A DNA stretch of 25,971 nucleotides from Candidatus Helarchaeota archaeon (GCA_016840125.1 JAEOSY010000164.1:1-25971); one strand, 5' to 3'; positions 7,168 to 15,428 are shown, counted from the first letter of the stretch. The notes: generated from the letters alone by a model not told the origin. Made by a program: numbers and translations.

Positions 7168-8455
7168 CTCTCAGTTAGGTTTGAAGACAAATTTGGATAA
7201 AGAAATTACTGATAGCTTTAAGCAAAATCCAATATTCAAAGACGAAAATGTGTTAGATTTTCAGTACGTGCCTGAAGAATTGCCCTGTCGCCGAGCGCAA
7301 CTTTCAGAACTCTCGAGAGCATGCAGACCCCTTCTTAAATCTGGTTTGTCAAATAGAATTCATCTCGCCGTTGTCGGGACCCCTGGGGTCGGGAAGACGG
7401 TTACAATAAAATATTGGGCTCAGAGACTCGTGGAATTCACCCATTATCGTACTTCTGAGATCCTCTGCGTGTATTACAACGGGTACGCGACCCGTACCGT
7501 ACCGGCTATTTTTCGGGATATCTCGCGAAGACAGTTTAACATTGAAAGTCGGGGGTATTCAGCTCAAGAGCTCCGATATTATCTCTTCAAAGCTTTGAAG
7601 AGAACGAAGAGGAAACTCCTGATAATCCTTGATGAGGCAGACTTTTACGGTTTCGATCAACTCCTCAACTTAATCCATGTAAACGATAGTTTGGATGTCG
7701 GAGCCCCACAAATCTCCACCATCCTCATCGGACGCACGAGTGGTATGCAGCCACTCCTCGATGCTGAACTTTCAAACCACATCACCAAACAGGTGCGTTT
7801 TCCCTCTTATAATGCAGATCAATTGATTGAAATTTTGACAGCCCGCGCACATCTCGCATTCCACCCAACTGCCTTGACAGAATCCACCTTGGCACTGGTC
7901 GGGCAGATAGTTTCAGCTCGTGGGAGCGCAGGTGAGGCACTGGGATTGTTGAGAGAGGTAGGCCGTTTCGCAGAAGGTTCAGGAGCGTCCACAGTTACGC
8001 CGGAGTTGGTGGAAGCTGCCTACAAAAAACTCTGCCCCTCGATTAACCCAGAAATCTTAGTTGGTCTGAAGCCTCACGAACTCTTGCTTACTTTAGCCAT
8101 TGCCACCCGCCTAACCCATCGAGGAATTGTATCCACTCATACTAACGAAGCCTATGAGTATTACACGGCGACTTGCAAAAAGTGGGCTCAACACCCCAGA
8201 GCTAAGAGTACCATTCATAGGTATCTCCGAATATTAAAACAGAGGGAAATTATATCTTTCATCACTCGATCGATAACTCGCCGCAGGAGGGGGGCGCGTG
8301 GGCATATTGGACTGCCGAACATTCCAGCACATGCGTTAAAGCGGTTAGTGGAGCAGGAGCTCGCGAGACTGCTCTCGCAATCCAAGGCAGGAACGGGGAA
8401 TGGTCGAGATTTAACAAAACAGGGGGAAAGAAGTGTGGGAAGAGATGAGAAGTAA
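7157..8455 (+). CDS. Orc1/Cdc6-like AAA+ replication initiator
   Basis: This is an AAA+ ATPase of the archaeal Orc1/Cdc6 type, which binds origins and loads MCM. Visible parts (numbering from TTG 7157): the lead-in YVPEELPCR before the ATPase as in Cdc6, Walker A GTPGVGKT at 74-81, Walker B LLIILDEAD at about 154-162, a sensor-1-like strand ISTILIGRTS, and a C-terminal winged-helix region from about 300. The sensor-2 helix reads GSAGEALGLLRE and lacks the arginine usual at that place. The start is TTG, because GAGGTG stands six bases before it; GTG 7148 lies inside that site. It is diverged and sits among mobile-element genes, so it is probably the replication initiator of a plasmid or virus rather than the host's main Cdc6. 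Sensor-1 Asn is also not evident. Confidence 0.85.
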   Translation: MAGNSQLGLKTNLDKEITDSFKQNPIFKDENVLDFQYVPEELPCRRAQLSELSRACRPLLKSGLSNRIHLAVVGTPGVGKTVTIKYWAQRLVEFTHYRTSEILCVYYNGYATRTVPAIFRDISRRQFNIESRGYSAQELRYYLFKALKRTKRKLLIILDEADFYGFDQLLNLIHVNDSLDVGAPQISTILIGRTSGMQPLLDAELSNHITKQVRFPSYNADQLIEILTARAHLAFHPTALTESTLALVGQIVSARGSAGEALGLLREVGRFAEGSGASTVTPELVEAAYKKLCPSINPEILVGLKPHELLLTLAIATRLTHRGIVSTHTNEAYEYYTATCKKWAQHPRAKSTIHRYLRILKQREIISFITRSITRRRRGARGHIGLPNIPAHALKRLVEQELARLLSQSKAGTGNGRDLTKQGERSVGRDEK

Positions 8456-8488
8456 TGGATGAAATAAATATAATGTACTGTGATAAAA

Positions 8489-9547
8489 ATGATAATAGAT
8501 AGTAATGAAATTTCTTCTGAACCAAAGGAAGATATACGCAAAATTGTGTCTGATGAAAGCAAAATGCGCAAAATCGTGAAATGCGCCAAGCCAGTAGAAA
8601 TTACTTTTTTCTGTGAACTTGAAGGGTTTGATATTAAAACGCTGAATATGACAACTGGAAAAGGATCTTATATGTTGAAAATTGGGGTGAGAACAGTGTC
8701 AGTCACCTATACCTCCAAACGGAAGGAGCTAACTAGAACTGTGCATTTGGCATTATATAAATTCAAAGGCTTTCGAGGATTTTTACGGAGGGCGGCAGAA
8801 ATTCACCTTCTCAAGTTATTGGCAGCAGGCGACGTGGGAACGGGACCGTGCACTCCCAACACTAATTACCCGCATCAGGAGATATTAGACGCTCATTTGG
8901 AAATGGGGTATCACCTGCAAGGATCGTGTAAGCCGAAGTGTATGGTCCGGCGGCTCTATGGGAGTTTGGATCTCCCGGCATCGGTCAAAATTATCCCGCC
9001 TTTGATTGCAAAACCCGCAGGGGGGAACATCCCTACCCCAGTAACGGAATATTTGGATAAAGAAATCGGAAAAATATTGAGATCTGATTGTGTGCAATAC
9101 CATAATGGAAAATCCACCCTTAAAGTGGAAGTATTCAATAACATCAACCGCGCGACAGAGACGGCAGTCAATAATTTCATGAAGCATGTGGCAAGTGGGG
9201 TCTTTCCTTTCAAAGTAGTTTTTACGATGAGTTCAGGGGGAACACAGGAGTTGCTGGAGAATGTGGGCTTTTTCATTGATACGCTCTTTGAAGTCAATAG
9301 CGGGCAGGTGCAACTTGGGGCAGACAAGAATAATGGGTCAGGCATTGTGAAAATCGCGGTTACTGAGGCAAGAATAAATCAAAAGATCCCAGAAGTTGAG
9401 AAATTCATCAAAACCGATGAGACTACCCAACGTCAAATCAATTTTGGGGGGAAGAAACTTCAACATACTACGACGGAGTATATACTCGATCCCTCCATTG
9501 CAACTCATCTCTTGGAAACTTTTACTGGTTCATTGAGGAGTGAATGA
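8489..9547 (+). CDS. Cas7-like RAMP protein (CRISPR-effector backbone type)
   Basis: The protein (about 352 aa) has several signatures of the Cas7 group (Csm3, Csc2, Csf2): FKGFRGFLRRAAE at 92-104, resembling the Cas7 'G..RG.LR.A.E' segment; a Cys-rich insert with C121 and C147-x3-C151 leading to RRLYGS at 154-159; INRATETAVNNF at 219-230 followed by GVFPFKVVF; and the glycine loop LGADKNNGSG at 276-285. Cas7 proteins form the filament that binds guide RNA. The start chosen is ATG 8489 with GTGAT just upstream; GTG 8480 is possible. A TATA-like AATAAATATAA (8463-8473) may give this gene its own promoter. Its stop overlaps the RAMP-HD gene (ATGA). The subtype cannot be fixed by eye, and there is no CRISPR array in the window. 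Confidence 0.8.
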   Translation: MIIDSNEISSEPKEDIRKIVSDESKMRKIVKCAKPVEITFFCELEGFDIKTLNMTTGKGSYMLKIGVRTVSVTYTSKRKELTRTVHLALYKFKGFRGFLRRAAEIHLLKLLAAGDVGTGPCTPNTNYPHQEILDAHLEMGYHLQGSCKPKCMVRRLYGSLDLPASVKIIPPLIAKPAGGNIPTPVTEYLDKEIGKILRSDCVQYHNGKSTLKVEVFNNINRATETAVNNFMKHVASGVFPFKVVFTMSSGGTQELLENVGFFIDTLFEVNSGQVQLGADKNNGSGIVKIAVTEARINQKIPEVEKFIKTDETTQRQINFGGKKLQHTTTEYILDPSIATHLLETFTGSLRSE

Positions 9548-11094
9548 TGCGGTTTCTGCGCGCGGAGTTTCAGGTCATTACCCCCATCGTCCATAACACT
9601 CAATTCATCAGCGGGCACTACTTCCACCGCTACTTCAACCATAATACGAACGCCTTGGGCGTCATTGTTGATTCACAGAAATTAGCGCACGTTAAAAAAA
9701 CAGACTTCTTTAGACCCTACAATATTCCTGCACGGTTTCAGTTTGAATATTATAATCAACTCTCGCGCATCGTAACAAACCCCCCCCTCTTATTTGGGCG
9801 GCGGAAAATTTACACGCTGGAAAACTCAATCGTGATGGATATTTTGAACCCTACCCCAGATCAAATAGCTGAATTTCAAGAAGTAATTAAAACCACGAAA
9901 GAGTTTCAGTTCGGGGGGCAAGAGTTCGAGGGAAATGGGATCTGCCAATACAAGTATGCAGATGTGTATGAGCATATAGATTCAGTCCCCACAACTGATG
10001 AGTTCATCGTGGAGTTCATGAGCGATCTCATACCCCGAAAAAAACTGACTACTCATGGTCTCGTCCAACTCCTCCAATCCAAGATTCCCGATCTCCTCCC
10101 CAAAGATTACCAATTAGAGGCTAAATCACTGGTCGAATTCGAGCAGAAGAAATATTATATCAAGAAAGGCATGAAGTTTCAAGTGATCCCCCAATCCCTC
10201 ATGGTCCATTTCCGAACCAATCATCCCGAATATAATGAATCTTTAGCAAAGGTTGGCTTGCAAGGGATCGGGCAGCTCCGTAGTGCGGGGTTAGGGAAGT
10301 TCCGCTTGCGAGATCCCGCGGTGTCTCCTTTACAGCATCATGGAACGTATGATCCCCCTGTAGCACATTTCTCAGAGGAACAAAAGCAGTATCTCAAGGC
10401 CGTGTTACTCCATGATTTGATTCCCAAGGTCGGAGGGATCGACCTTCTGAATGATTATTATAATAGAAAACAGAATCTGAGTGGCTTATTACTCAAGCTT
10501 CACTATAACTGGCATGAGTTACGTGAGACAACAACCACAACTTTACGGGAATTCCTACAACTTATTAGGGATCAACACGGGAATAAAATAGCTACACTTT
10601 ATTATAAACTGGCGCTAGCAGACCAGTTAGCTGCCAGCATGACCCGAGTGAAACGTGTCCCCACGTACTCGCGCTACCTTGCAGGGCATAATATGGCTGA
10701 GAAGATTGATTTATTAGAACTTACCGAATCACTCCTCCCGATTGAATCGCCTTTCAAACTGTGGAAGGTCACGATTAAATCTCCTGAGCTGGCGATGTTG
10801 AATGAATCCCTAAAATATGGCGACCAGCCCCTATCTACGCATTTGTTATTATCTCTGAATTTTGGTGCGCATCTGATCAACAATAAGGTTGCCCGTATCA
10901 TGGCGCGTATCATACCCAAGAGCGAAAAGAAGTTCATAGAACGGTTTTGGTATAAGATATTTAACATAACACAAAAAAAGGATGTGATAATAAATATAAT
11001 TGAAGAAATGATCCCGATATATTCAACTGCATTGGTGAATAAAATTTTAGTGAAATCGATCCGCCCGGAGACCGGTTGGCTCCGTACAGGGTAG
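9544..11094 (+). CDS. RAMP (Cas5/Cas6-like)-HD domain fusion
   Basis: Two modules are visible in 516 residues. Residues 1-255 are a RAMP fold of the Cas5/Cas6/Csx10 kind: the first strand FQVITPIVHNTQFISG and the closing glycine loop GLQGIGQLRSAGLGKF at 238-253. Residues ~270-380 carry an HD-phosphohydrolase-like pattern: H275, the HD pair H290-D291 in VLLHDLIPK, H320 and H324 in LKLHYNWHE, and D360 in LALADQLAAS. A helical tail follows. The HD part would be a metal-dependent nuclease like those of Cas3'' or Cas10. His25 and His28 in the first domain could serve a Cas6-like RNase, but this is speculative. The gene overlaps the Cas7-like gene and is followed by no other cas gene. The fusion architecture was not recognised. 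Confidence 0.75.
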   Translation: MMRFLRAEFQVITPIVHNTQFISGHYFHRYFNHNTNALGVIVDSQKLAHVKKTDFFRPYNIPARFQFEYYNQLSRIVTNPPLLFGRRKIYTLENSIVMDILNPTPDQIAEFQEVIKTTKEFQFGGQEFEGNGICQYKYADVYEHIDSVPTTDEFIVEFMSDLIPRKKLTTHGLVQLLQSKIPDLLPKDYQLEAKSLVEFEQKKYYIKKGMKFQVIPQSLMVHFRTNHPEYNESLAKVGLQGIGQLRSAGLGKFRLRDPAVSPLQHHGTYDPPVAHFSEEQKQYLKAVLLHDLIPKVGGIDLLNDYYNRKQNLSGLLLKLHYNWHELRETTTTTLREFLQLIRDQHGNKIATLYYKLALADQLAASMTRVKRVPTYSRYLAGHNMAEKIDLLELTESLLPIESPFKLWKVTIKSPELAMLNESLKYGDQPLSTHLLLSLNFGAHLINNKVARIMARIIPKSEKKFIERFWYKIFNITQKKDVIINIIEEMIPIYSTALVNKILVKSIRPETGWLRTG

Positions 11095-11152
11095 CTGGTG
11101 GTAGATGATCAGACTTATAAATGTAAGTTTAGAGAAGTGTTATATGACTCCC

Positions 11153-11176
11153 ACCTAGGTATTCTCACCTAATAGG
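11153..11176. promoter_or_regulatory. Paired ACCTA palindromes upstream of the RING-like gene
   Basis: ACCTAGGT at 11153-11160 is a perfect palindrome, and ACCTAATAGG at 11167-11176 repeats its arms with a two-base spacer. They lie between TATA-like CTTATAAAT (about 11113-11121) and the AACTTAAAAGTT stretch before the gene. A regulator-binding site is possible; nothing else supports it. Confidence 0.3.
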
Positions 11177-11217
11177 ATGATCTAACTTAAAAGTTTTTTT
11201 TGAGGTGTCATTGGAAA

Positions 11218-11742
11218 ATGCCTGACGTTGATATCAAAGGCTTCATTTTGAATGGGCCAGAAGTGTTAATGCAAAACGTAATTCAGATGTCGCAAAGTGA
11301 AAAGCAAGAACCAATTAATTTTAGCAAAGTATTACGAACTTTCATCCTAAATTCAGAAGTAAAAGGTGAAGTTAGCTCAGGAGGTTCCGCTGCCACCAAA
11401 ATTAGTGGTGTTATCGATTGGATTGGAGAAAGAAAAGACGGAAGCAAGGGAATTGAATTATTCCTCCGGTCTCGTTCAGGAAACAAAGTTTTTGTTCTGG
11501 GTGAAAATATAGAGCAAGCATCTTTTAATAGTTCTAAACGAACGCTATCAGTTTCTGAAACTCCCGAATCTTGTCCAATTTGTAAATCTGGTATCTCTGC
11601 AAAAGATCAAACCATTCGGTGTCCTTCCTGTAACGTCAAAGCTCATAAAGACCATTTCCTTGAATATTTAAAAATCCATGGAACTTGCCCAAAATGCGGT
11701 AAGCGACTTTCAATGAAGCAGAAAACTCCGCCTCCTAGTTAG
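11218..11742 (+). CDS. Small RING-like zinc-finger protein
   Basis: The C-terminal ~50 residues hold paired metal ligands in the order CPIC, CPSC, HKDH, CPKC (about residues 118-168), the C-C-H-C spacing of a RING-like or treble-clef zinc finger. The N-terminal ~110 residues are strand-rich and contain VIDWIGERKDG and KGIELFLRSR; the fold was not recognised. RING domains act as ubiquitin E3 ligases in eukaryotes and are known in Asgard ubiquitin-like clusters, but no E1, E2 or ubiquitin gene is in this window. The start used is ATG 11218 with GAGGTG ten bases upstream; a TTG at 11200 would lie before that site. It could instead be a DNA- or lipid-binding adaptor. Confidence 0.7.
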   Translation: MPDVDIKGFILNGPEVLMQNVIQMSQSEKQEPINFSKVLRTFILNSEVKGEVSSGGSAATKISGVIDWIGERKDGSKGIELFLRSRSGNKVFVLGENIEQASFNSSKRTLSVSETPESCPICKSGISAKDQTIRCPSCNVKAHKDHFLEYLKIHGTCPKCGKRLSMKQKTPPPS

Positions 11743-11844
11743 TCACCTTCAAATCCCCCTCTTTCTTAAATAGTTTTACAGCTATATTTTAGCCTAATCT
11801 CTGCTTTTTGTTGAATTTAAAGAAAAGAAGAAAGAAAATATAAA

Positions 11845-12363
11845 TTAAATACGATCTAGCTCGCCAAGGGCATCCTTCAAATCTGCTTCTTCGCCCGCGG
11901 CAACTTCGTCGATAGGTGGTTTTTCACCCAAGAACTCAGCAAGCACCTTATCCAGTTCTGATGAAGCCGATTTCATAACGAGTCGGATCATACCAATATT
12001 AACGTCTTTATCTGTGATGATACAAAGGACACCACTCGTACCTGTGTTTGCAGCGAAGATTTTGCCGTCATCAAATTCAGAAGTTACAATATTGAGGTTT
12101 CCGATATCTAGGCTCTTGCCTTGCTCCTCGCTAGCACAGAAAACGGCAGAGGCAATGGCTCCAATACCATCAACATCAACGGGGTAATAACTGAACTTAC
12201 TAACATGAGCAATGGTGAGTCCTGTCCTGTCCGCTAAAATAACCTTCTTAATTCCGGGTTCCGCTTTGATGATTTTTGCGAGAATCCTATCAAACGACTT
12301 TACATCCATCCTATTCGACTCCAACATAACTTTTAATTCAAGTCGAGCCTTACCTAAACTCAA
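11845..12363 (-). CDS. Roadblock/LC7-domain protein
   Basis: Residues ~20-150 match the Roadblock/LC7 fold: FDRILAKIIKAEPGIKKVIL then ADRTGLTIAHVSK, a helix IGAIASAVFCASEE, and strands ending GVLCIITDKDVNIGMIRLVM. In archaea these small proteins pair with Ras-like GTPases as GAP- or GEF-like partners; in this window the only GTPase is about 11 kb away. An acidic tail (VAAGEEADLKDALGELD) is extra. The start is uncertain: the longest frame uses a TTG at 12363 with little leader, and ATGs at 12326 and 12305 are both plausible, the last with AGGATGG just upstream. It is convergent with the RING-like gene. Confidence 0.88.
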   Translation of the reverse strand: MSLGKARLELKVMLESNRMDVKSFDRILAKIIKAEPGIKKVILADRTGLTIAHVSKFSYYPVDVDGIGAIASAVFCASEEQGKSLDIGNLNIVTSEFDDGKIFAANTGTSGVLCIITDKDVNIGMIRLVMKSASSELDKVLAEFLGEKPPIDEVAAGEEADLKDALGELDRI

Positions 12364-12538
12364 ACCTATACTTTAATGTTGATAATCTAATTTAACTTTA
12401 TCTAATTAAAAACTTTACGTCTGTTATTTTTATAGTTTGGTGCGAGATCGGTGAAACTAATTTTTATAGATGAAAGGAAATCTTGCATATTTGTTTTCCC
12501 CAAAAGAGGAAGATGTTTTCTTCTTGGAGAGGTGCAAT

Positions 12539-13159
12539 CTATGAATTTAATATTGATAATATAGCAGTAATCGCACCTAACTTTGCTTTTATTTCTGAAT
12601 CAGCCCCACAAATGATAATGACATCATCCTCTTGGTACGAGAATGTTGAAAGTAGGGACTTTAAAAGATTTGAATGTTTATTTTTAAGATAATCTTTTCC
12701 AAGAGTAGGTATTTCCAACTGCTTATTAATTGTATAAATTAGAGATGTTATCGATTTTGCACCAATACCAATCGCAGCATCTCGTAATCCAATTCCCGAC
12801 CCAATCTTCGTAGATAATCCTCGAACATGACATCCTACATTAAATTTTCCATTAGTAAGTTCTTCTACTGCCTCTAAATTTTCGATGGCAATTAAGAATT
12901 TATTTATATCCTTTAACACTTTTTCTCCTTGATCTGCGAGGATATGGCCTTTTTTACCCTCCACAGTAATTAATTCTGCATCTTTTAATCTATTAATAAG
13001 AGTTCGAATCGATCCTCCCCCGAGGTCAAGAATACGCCCTAATTCATATCTCCCAATATGACCTCTTTCTTTAATTGTTTTTAACGCTAAAATAAAATGC
13101 GCTGGCTGAAAAAGATGCCCTGGTCCTTTTCTTGTAACTAATTTCTGTATAATTTCCAC
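12539..13159 (-). CDS. wHTH regulator with DUF4443 domain
   Basis: The N-terminal ~75 residues form a winged helix (HIGRYELGRILDLGGGSIRT, then INRLKDAELITVE), and the C-terminal half carries the conserved GCHVRGLSTKIGSGIGLRD and AIGIGAKSITSLIY of DUF4443, an archaeal domain often attached to such HTHs. It is expected to be a DNA-binding regulator that senses an unknown ligand; the C-terminal strand EDDVIIICGADSE supports a ligand-type domain. The start is GTG at 13159 with AGAGGATC six bases upstream. It runs toward the Roadblock gene with a gap of about 175 bp, so they are probably separate transcripts. Confidence 0.85.
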   Translation of the reverse strand: MEIIQKLVTRKGPGHLFQPAHFILALKTIKERGHIGRYELGRILDLGGGSIRTLINRLKDAELITVEGKKGHILADQGEKVLKDINKFLIAIENLEAVEELTNGKFNVGCHVRGLSTKIGSGIGLRDAAIGIGAKSITSLIYTINKQLEIPTLGKDYLKNKHSNLLKSLLSTFSYQEDDVIIICGADSEIKAKLGAITAILSILNS

Positions 13160-13346
13160 TTTGATCCTCTTAAAAGAAATTACTACTCACTAAAACTTAC
13201 AATAAAGAATTAAAAGCGATAAAATTTAAGAATTTTTATAATAATTCCAAACCTTGTAAGAAAAAAAGAATAAAAAAGTGATAGTATTTCGCTCTTTTTG
13301 TCAGAATAATCCTTTTCTTTAACTTAGACACTCCATAATTCTAAAT

Positions 13347-14099
13347 TTAGACTGCATTTTCTGTGGTTAGTTTAGGTTTTTTAAGAATTTTTAGCAAAGC
13401 CAATAGCCCAATCACTGTAAATAGGACAACTATCCCTTCAAATCCAGGAATTGCATCTAACACAATGCTATCGATTTCAATTTCTAACTGCCAGTTTCCA
13501 TTTAAGGAAGAGAGATGTACAAGAATACCTGTTTCATAATCATAAGTTGCATTTCCAATTGTTCCACTATTATTCCAACTAAATGTGATGATCGCCCTAT
13601 TTGTTCCTAAGAATACACCATTTGAAGTTGAAATATCTATTGTTGCACCTTGCTCGGCTGAGGCATTCATTGCTGTTTCGTTTTGTAAAGCCCAATTAGT
13701 GGGGGAAAGGAATGCTGGATCAAAAGAATATATGTAAAATCCTGCTGGACCTGTAAAACAGATCAAATTGAATCCAATAGCATGTCGTTCTGTACGAGAT
13801 ATGTTGAGTGTTCCTATAGAGAGTGACCCTGAGCAGGATGCTGGGTCTGAAAGAGTAAAGCTAATTAGTTCTCCAATAGATAGATTATACTCACCGATAA
13901 AAGCCCAATCTGAGGGTCTCCACCAATCAGCTGGATCATCGGAATTGATCGTTTCATTATAATCAACTACTTCCCAGGAAATTTGATCACCTGTACTTAT
14001 TGTGGAAAAAGTAGAATTTGCCTTCACACTACTTGGGAAAACGGAAAGTGTGCTAAGTAATAATATTGTGCCTAATACTAACAAGACCGTTCTTTTCAT
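13347..14099 (-). CDS. Secreted surface protein with PGF-CTERM-like anchor
   Basis: The first ~27 residues are a signal peptide (MKRTVLLVLGTILLLSTLS, then SVKA). The body is strand-rich with several N-x-S/T sequons (for example NETI, NLSI, NNSG), expected for an extracellular glycoprotein. The tail has IPGFEG followed by a hydrophobic span and the basic KILKKPK, the layout of archaeal PGF-CTERM-type sorting signals cut by an archaeosortase. The overall pattern (GDQISWEVV near the N-terminus) recalls the abundant Asgard choice-of-anchor surface families. It is divergent from the DUF4430 gene across about 100 bp. Function beyond cell-surface display is not visible. Confidence 0.75.
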   Translation of the reverse strand: MKRTVLLVLGTILLLSTLSVFPSSVKANSTFSTISTGDQISWEVVDYNETINSDDPADWWRPSDWAFIGEYNLSIGELISFTLSDPASCSGSLSIGTLNISRTERHAIGFNLICFTGPAGFYIYSFDPAFLSPTNWALQNETAMNASAEQGATIDISTSNGVFLGTNRAIITFSWNNSGTIGNATYDYETGILVHLSSLNGNWQLEIEIDSIVLDAIPGFEGIVVLFTVIGLLALLKILKKPKLTTENAV

Positions 14100-14200
14100 T
14101 TACACCAAAACCTTTTAATAAAAAAATATATTAGGATAATTTGTAGGATAAATTATCCATATAAAAAATTTTCTATTCAAATCATAATATAGGTTAAAAA

Positions 14201-14779
14201 ATGAAAAAAAGCAACTCACGAGCTATGTATGGAATAGTTGTACTCTTGACTATACTAATTCTATTTTATATTCCAACTTCGCCTCGATCCAAATCAAATT
14301 TCATTCCTTTGAATGAGAAAAGGTGTATATATACTACTGACATTAAAAATGTAACCAATATCACTCTTATTTTAAATTATCATGATGGGGAAAATGTCAC
14401 CTATAACTCACTTTCCCTAATTAGCGATATATCTCCTTACAATGCTACACTTGTAGCTTTAGGTGATATAAATATTGATGCAATATGGGCTCTCAATGGA
14501 GTATTTATCAAAGGATTGAAGATTAACGGGACGTGGTATAGAAATGGTGATGATGGACGTAATTGGCTTTACTATGTAGATGCTAGCTTTCCAGGCGTAA
14601 GCAGTTCGGTTTATGAATTAAATAATAACTCGATAGTTGAATGGCTATTTACAGGTGGAAACCCATATGGAGATGAATCAACCGATGATTTATGGTTATA
14701 TTTGGGCATATTATTAGGTGTTGTAGCGGCTTGCGCTATTGGACTCTTCCTAATTATGAAACGAGGAACTAAAATATAA
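14201..14779 (+). CDS. Membrane-anchored DUF4430-type ligand-binding protein
   Basis: The protein has an N-terminal hydrophobic segment (YGIVVLLTILILFY, signal or anchor), an extracellular domain with DUF4430-like features (NVTNITLILNYHDGENVTY early, INGTWYRNGDDGRNWLYYVD and VEWLFTGGNPYG late), and a C-terminal membrane span (LWLYLGILLGVVAACAIGLF) followed by KRG. DUF4430 is a transcobalamin-like beta-grasp module often found beside ECF vitamin transporters. The next gene, 19 bp on, is an ECF S component, so the pair probably captures and imports a vitamin-like molecule, possibly a corrinoid. Several N-glycosylation sequons fit an outside location. AGGTT precedes the ATG, and a TATA box (CATATAAAAAA) lies near 14158. 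Confidence 0.72.
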   Translation: MKKSNSRAMYGIVVLLTILILFYIPTSPRSKSNFIPLNEKRCIYTTDIKNVTNITLILNYHDGENVTYNSLSLISDISPYNATLVALGDINIDAIWALNGVFIKGLKINGTWYRNGDDGRNWLYYVDASFPGVSSSVYELNNNSIVEWLFTGGNPYGDESTDDLWLYLGILLGVVAACAIGLFLIMKRGTKI

Positions 14780-14798
14780 TGAAAAGAGATGAAACAAA

Positions 14799-15413
14799 AT
14801 GCAAATCCAAGAATCTGATAAAACTAATTCAAATGAAGTGGAATCGCCTACAAACAATAAAGAACTAATTGAAATTCGATTAGAGCAAAGGTTCTCTCTT
14901 AAAATATCCTTGGTCGCCATTTTCGCAGCCCTAGCTATCGGAGGAGGCTACTCACTTTTTTACATTCCTAATGTTGAACTTATGTCAGTTTTTATCTTTA
15001 TTTCTGGTTTGATTTACGGTAAGTATATTGGTAGTTTTGTGGGATTAATTTCCTCTCTTATTTTTTACGGATATAACCCATATGGTTTCGACCCAATTGT
15101 AAATACAACATGTATACTTGGTATGGCGCTTTTTGGATTAGTAGGTGGATTTTTCAACTCTAATAATTTTCATGACAGAAAAATTGAGTATTCTCGCAAG
15201 AATATGATTAAGCTGGCTACAATTGGATTTTTCCTTACTCTAATTTTCGATATAATAACTAATATTGCTTTCGCTTTTTCTTTTAAATTTGATCTTGGAG
15301 TTGTCTTTCTTACAGGAATTCCCTTTATGATTGTTCATTTAGTCTGTAACACAATAGTTTATGCTACTGTAATCATAGCAGTATATAACAGGGTCGTTTC
15401 TTTATCTTATTAA
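14799..15413 (+). CDS. ECF-transporter S component-like membrane protein
   Basis: After a charged ~30-residue N-terminus come about six hydrophobic segments, starting at LVAIFAALAIGGGYSLF. ELMSVFIFISGLIYGKYIGSFVGLISSLIFYGYNPYGF (given here only as positions 65-102) is the loop-helix pattern of ECF S components, whose GYNPYG turn is typical. These bind a vitamin and dock to a shared EcfA/EcfT module, not present in this window. Placed after the DUF4430 gene, it may import a cobalamin-related compound; queuosine or thiamine precursors are alternatives. The asparagine-synthase-like gene starts within ~16 bp of its stop. Exact substrate cannot be read. Confidence 0.75.
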   Translation: MQIQESDKTNSNEVESPTNNKELIEIRLEQRFSLKISLVAIFAALAIGGGYSLFYIPNVELMSVFIFISGLIYGKYIGSFVGLISSLIFYGYNPYGFDPIVNTTCILGMALFGLVGGFFNSNNFHDRKIEYSRKNMIKLATIGFFLTLIFDIITNIAFAFSFKFDLGVVFLTGIPFMIVHLVCNTIVYATVIIAVYNRVVSLSY

Positions 15414-15428
15414 CAGAAGGTTTTTATC

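Noticed and set aside
11153..11200. Right attachment site of the element
   Set aside because: No matching direct repeat was found near 1.3 kb; the palindromes fit an operator better.
8480..11217. A CRISPR array near the RAMP operon
   Set aside because: I looked for regularly spaced repeats on both sides of the operon and elsewhere in the window and found none.
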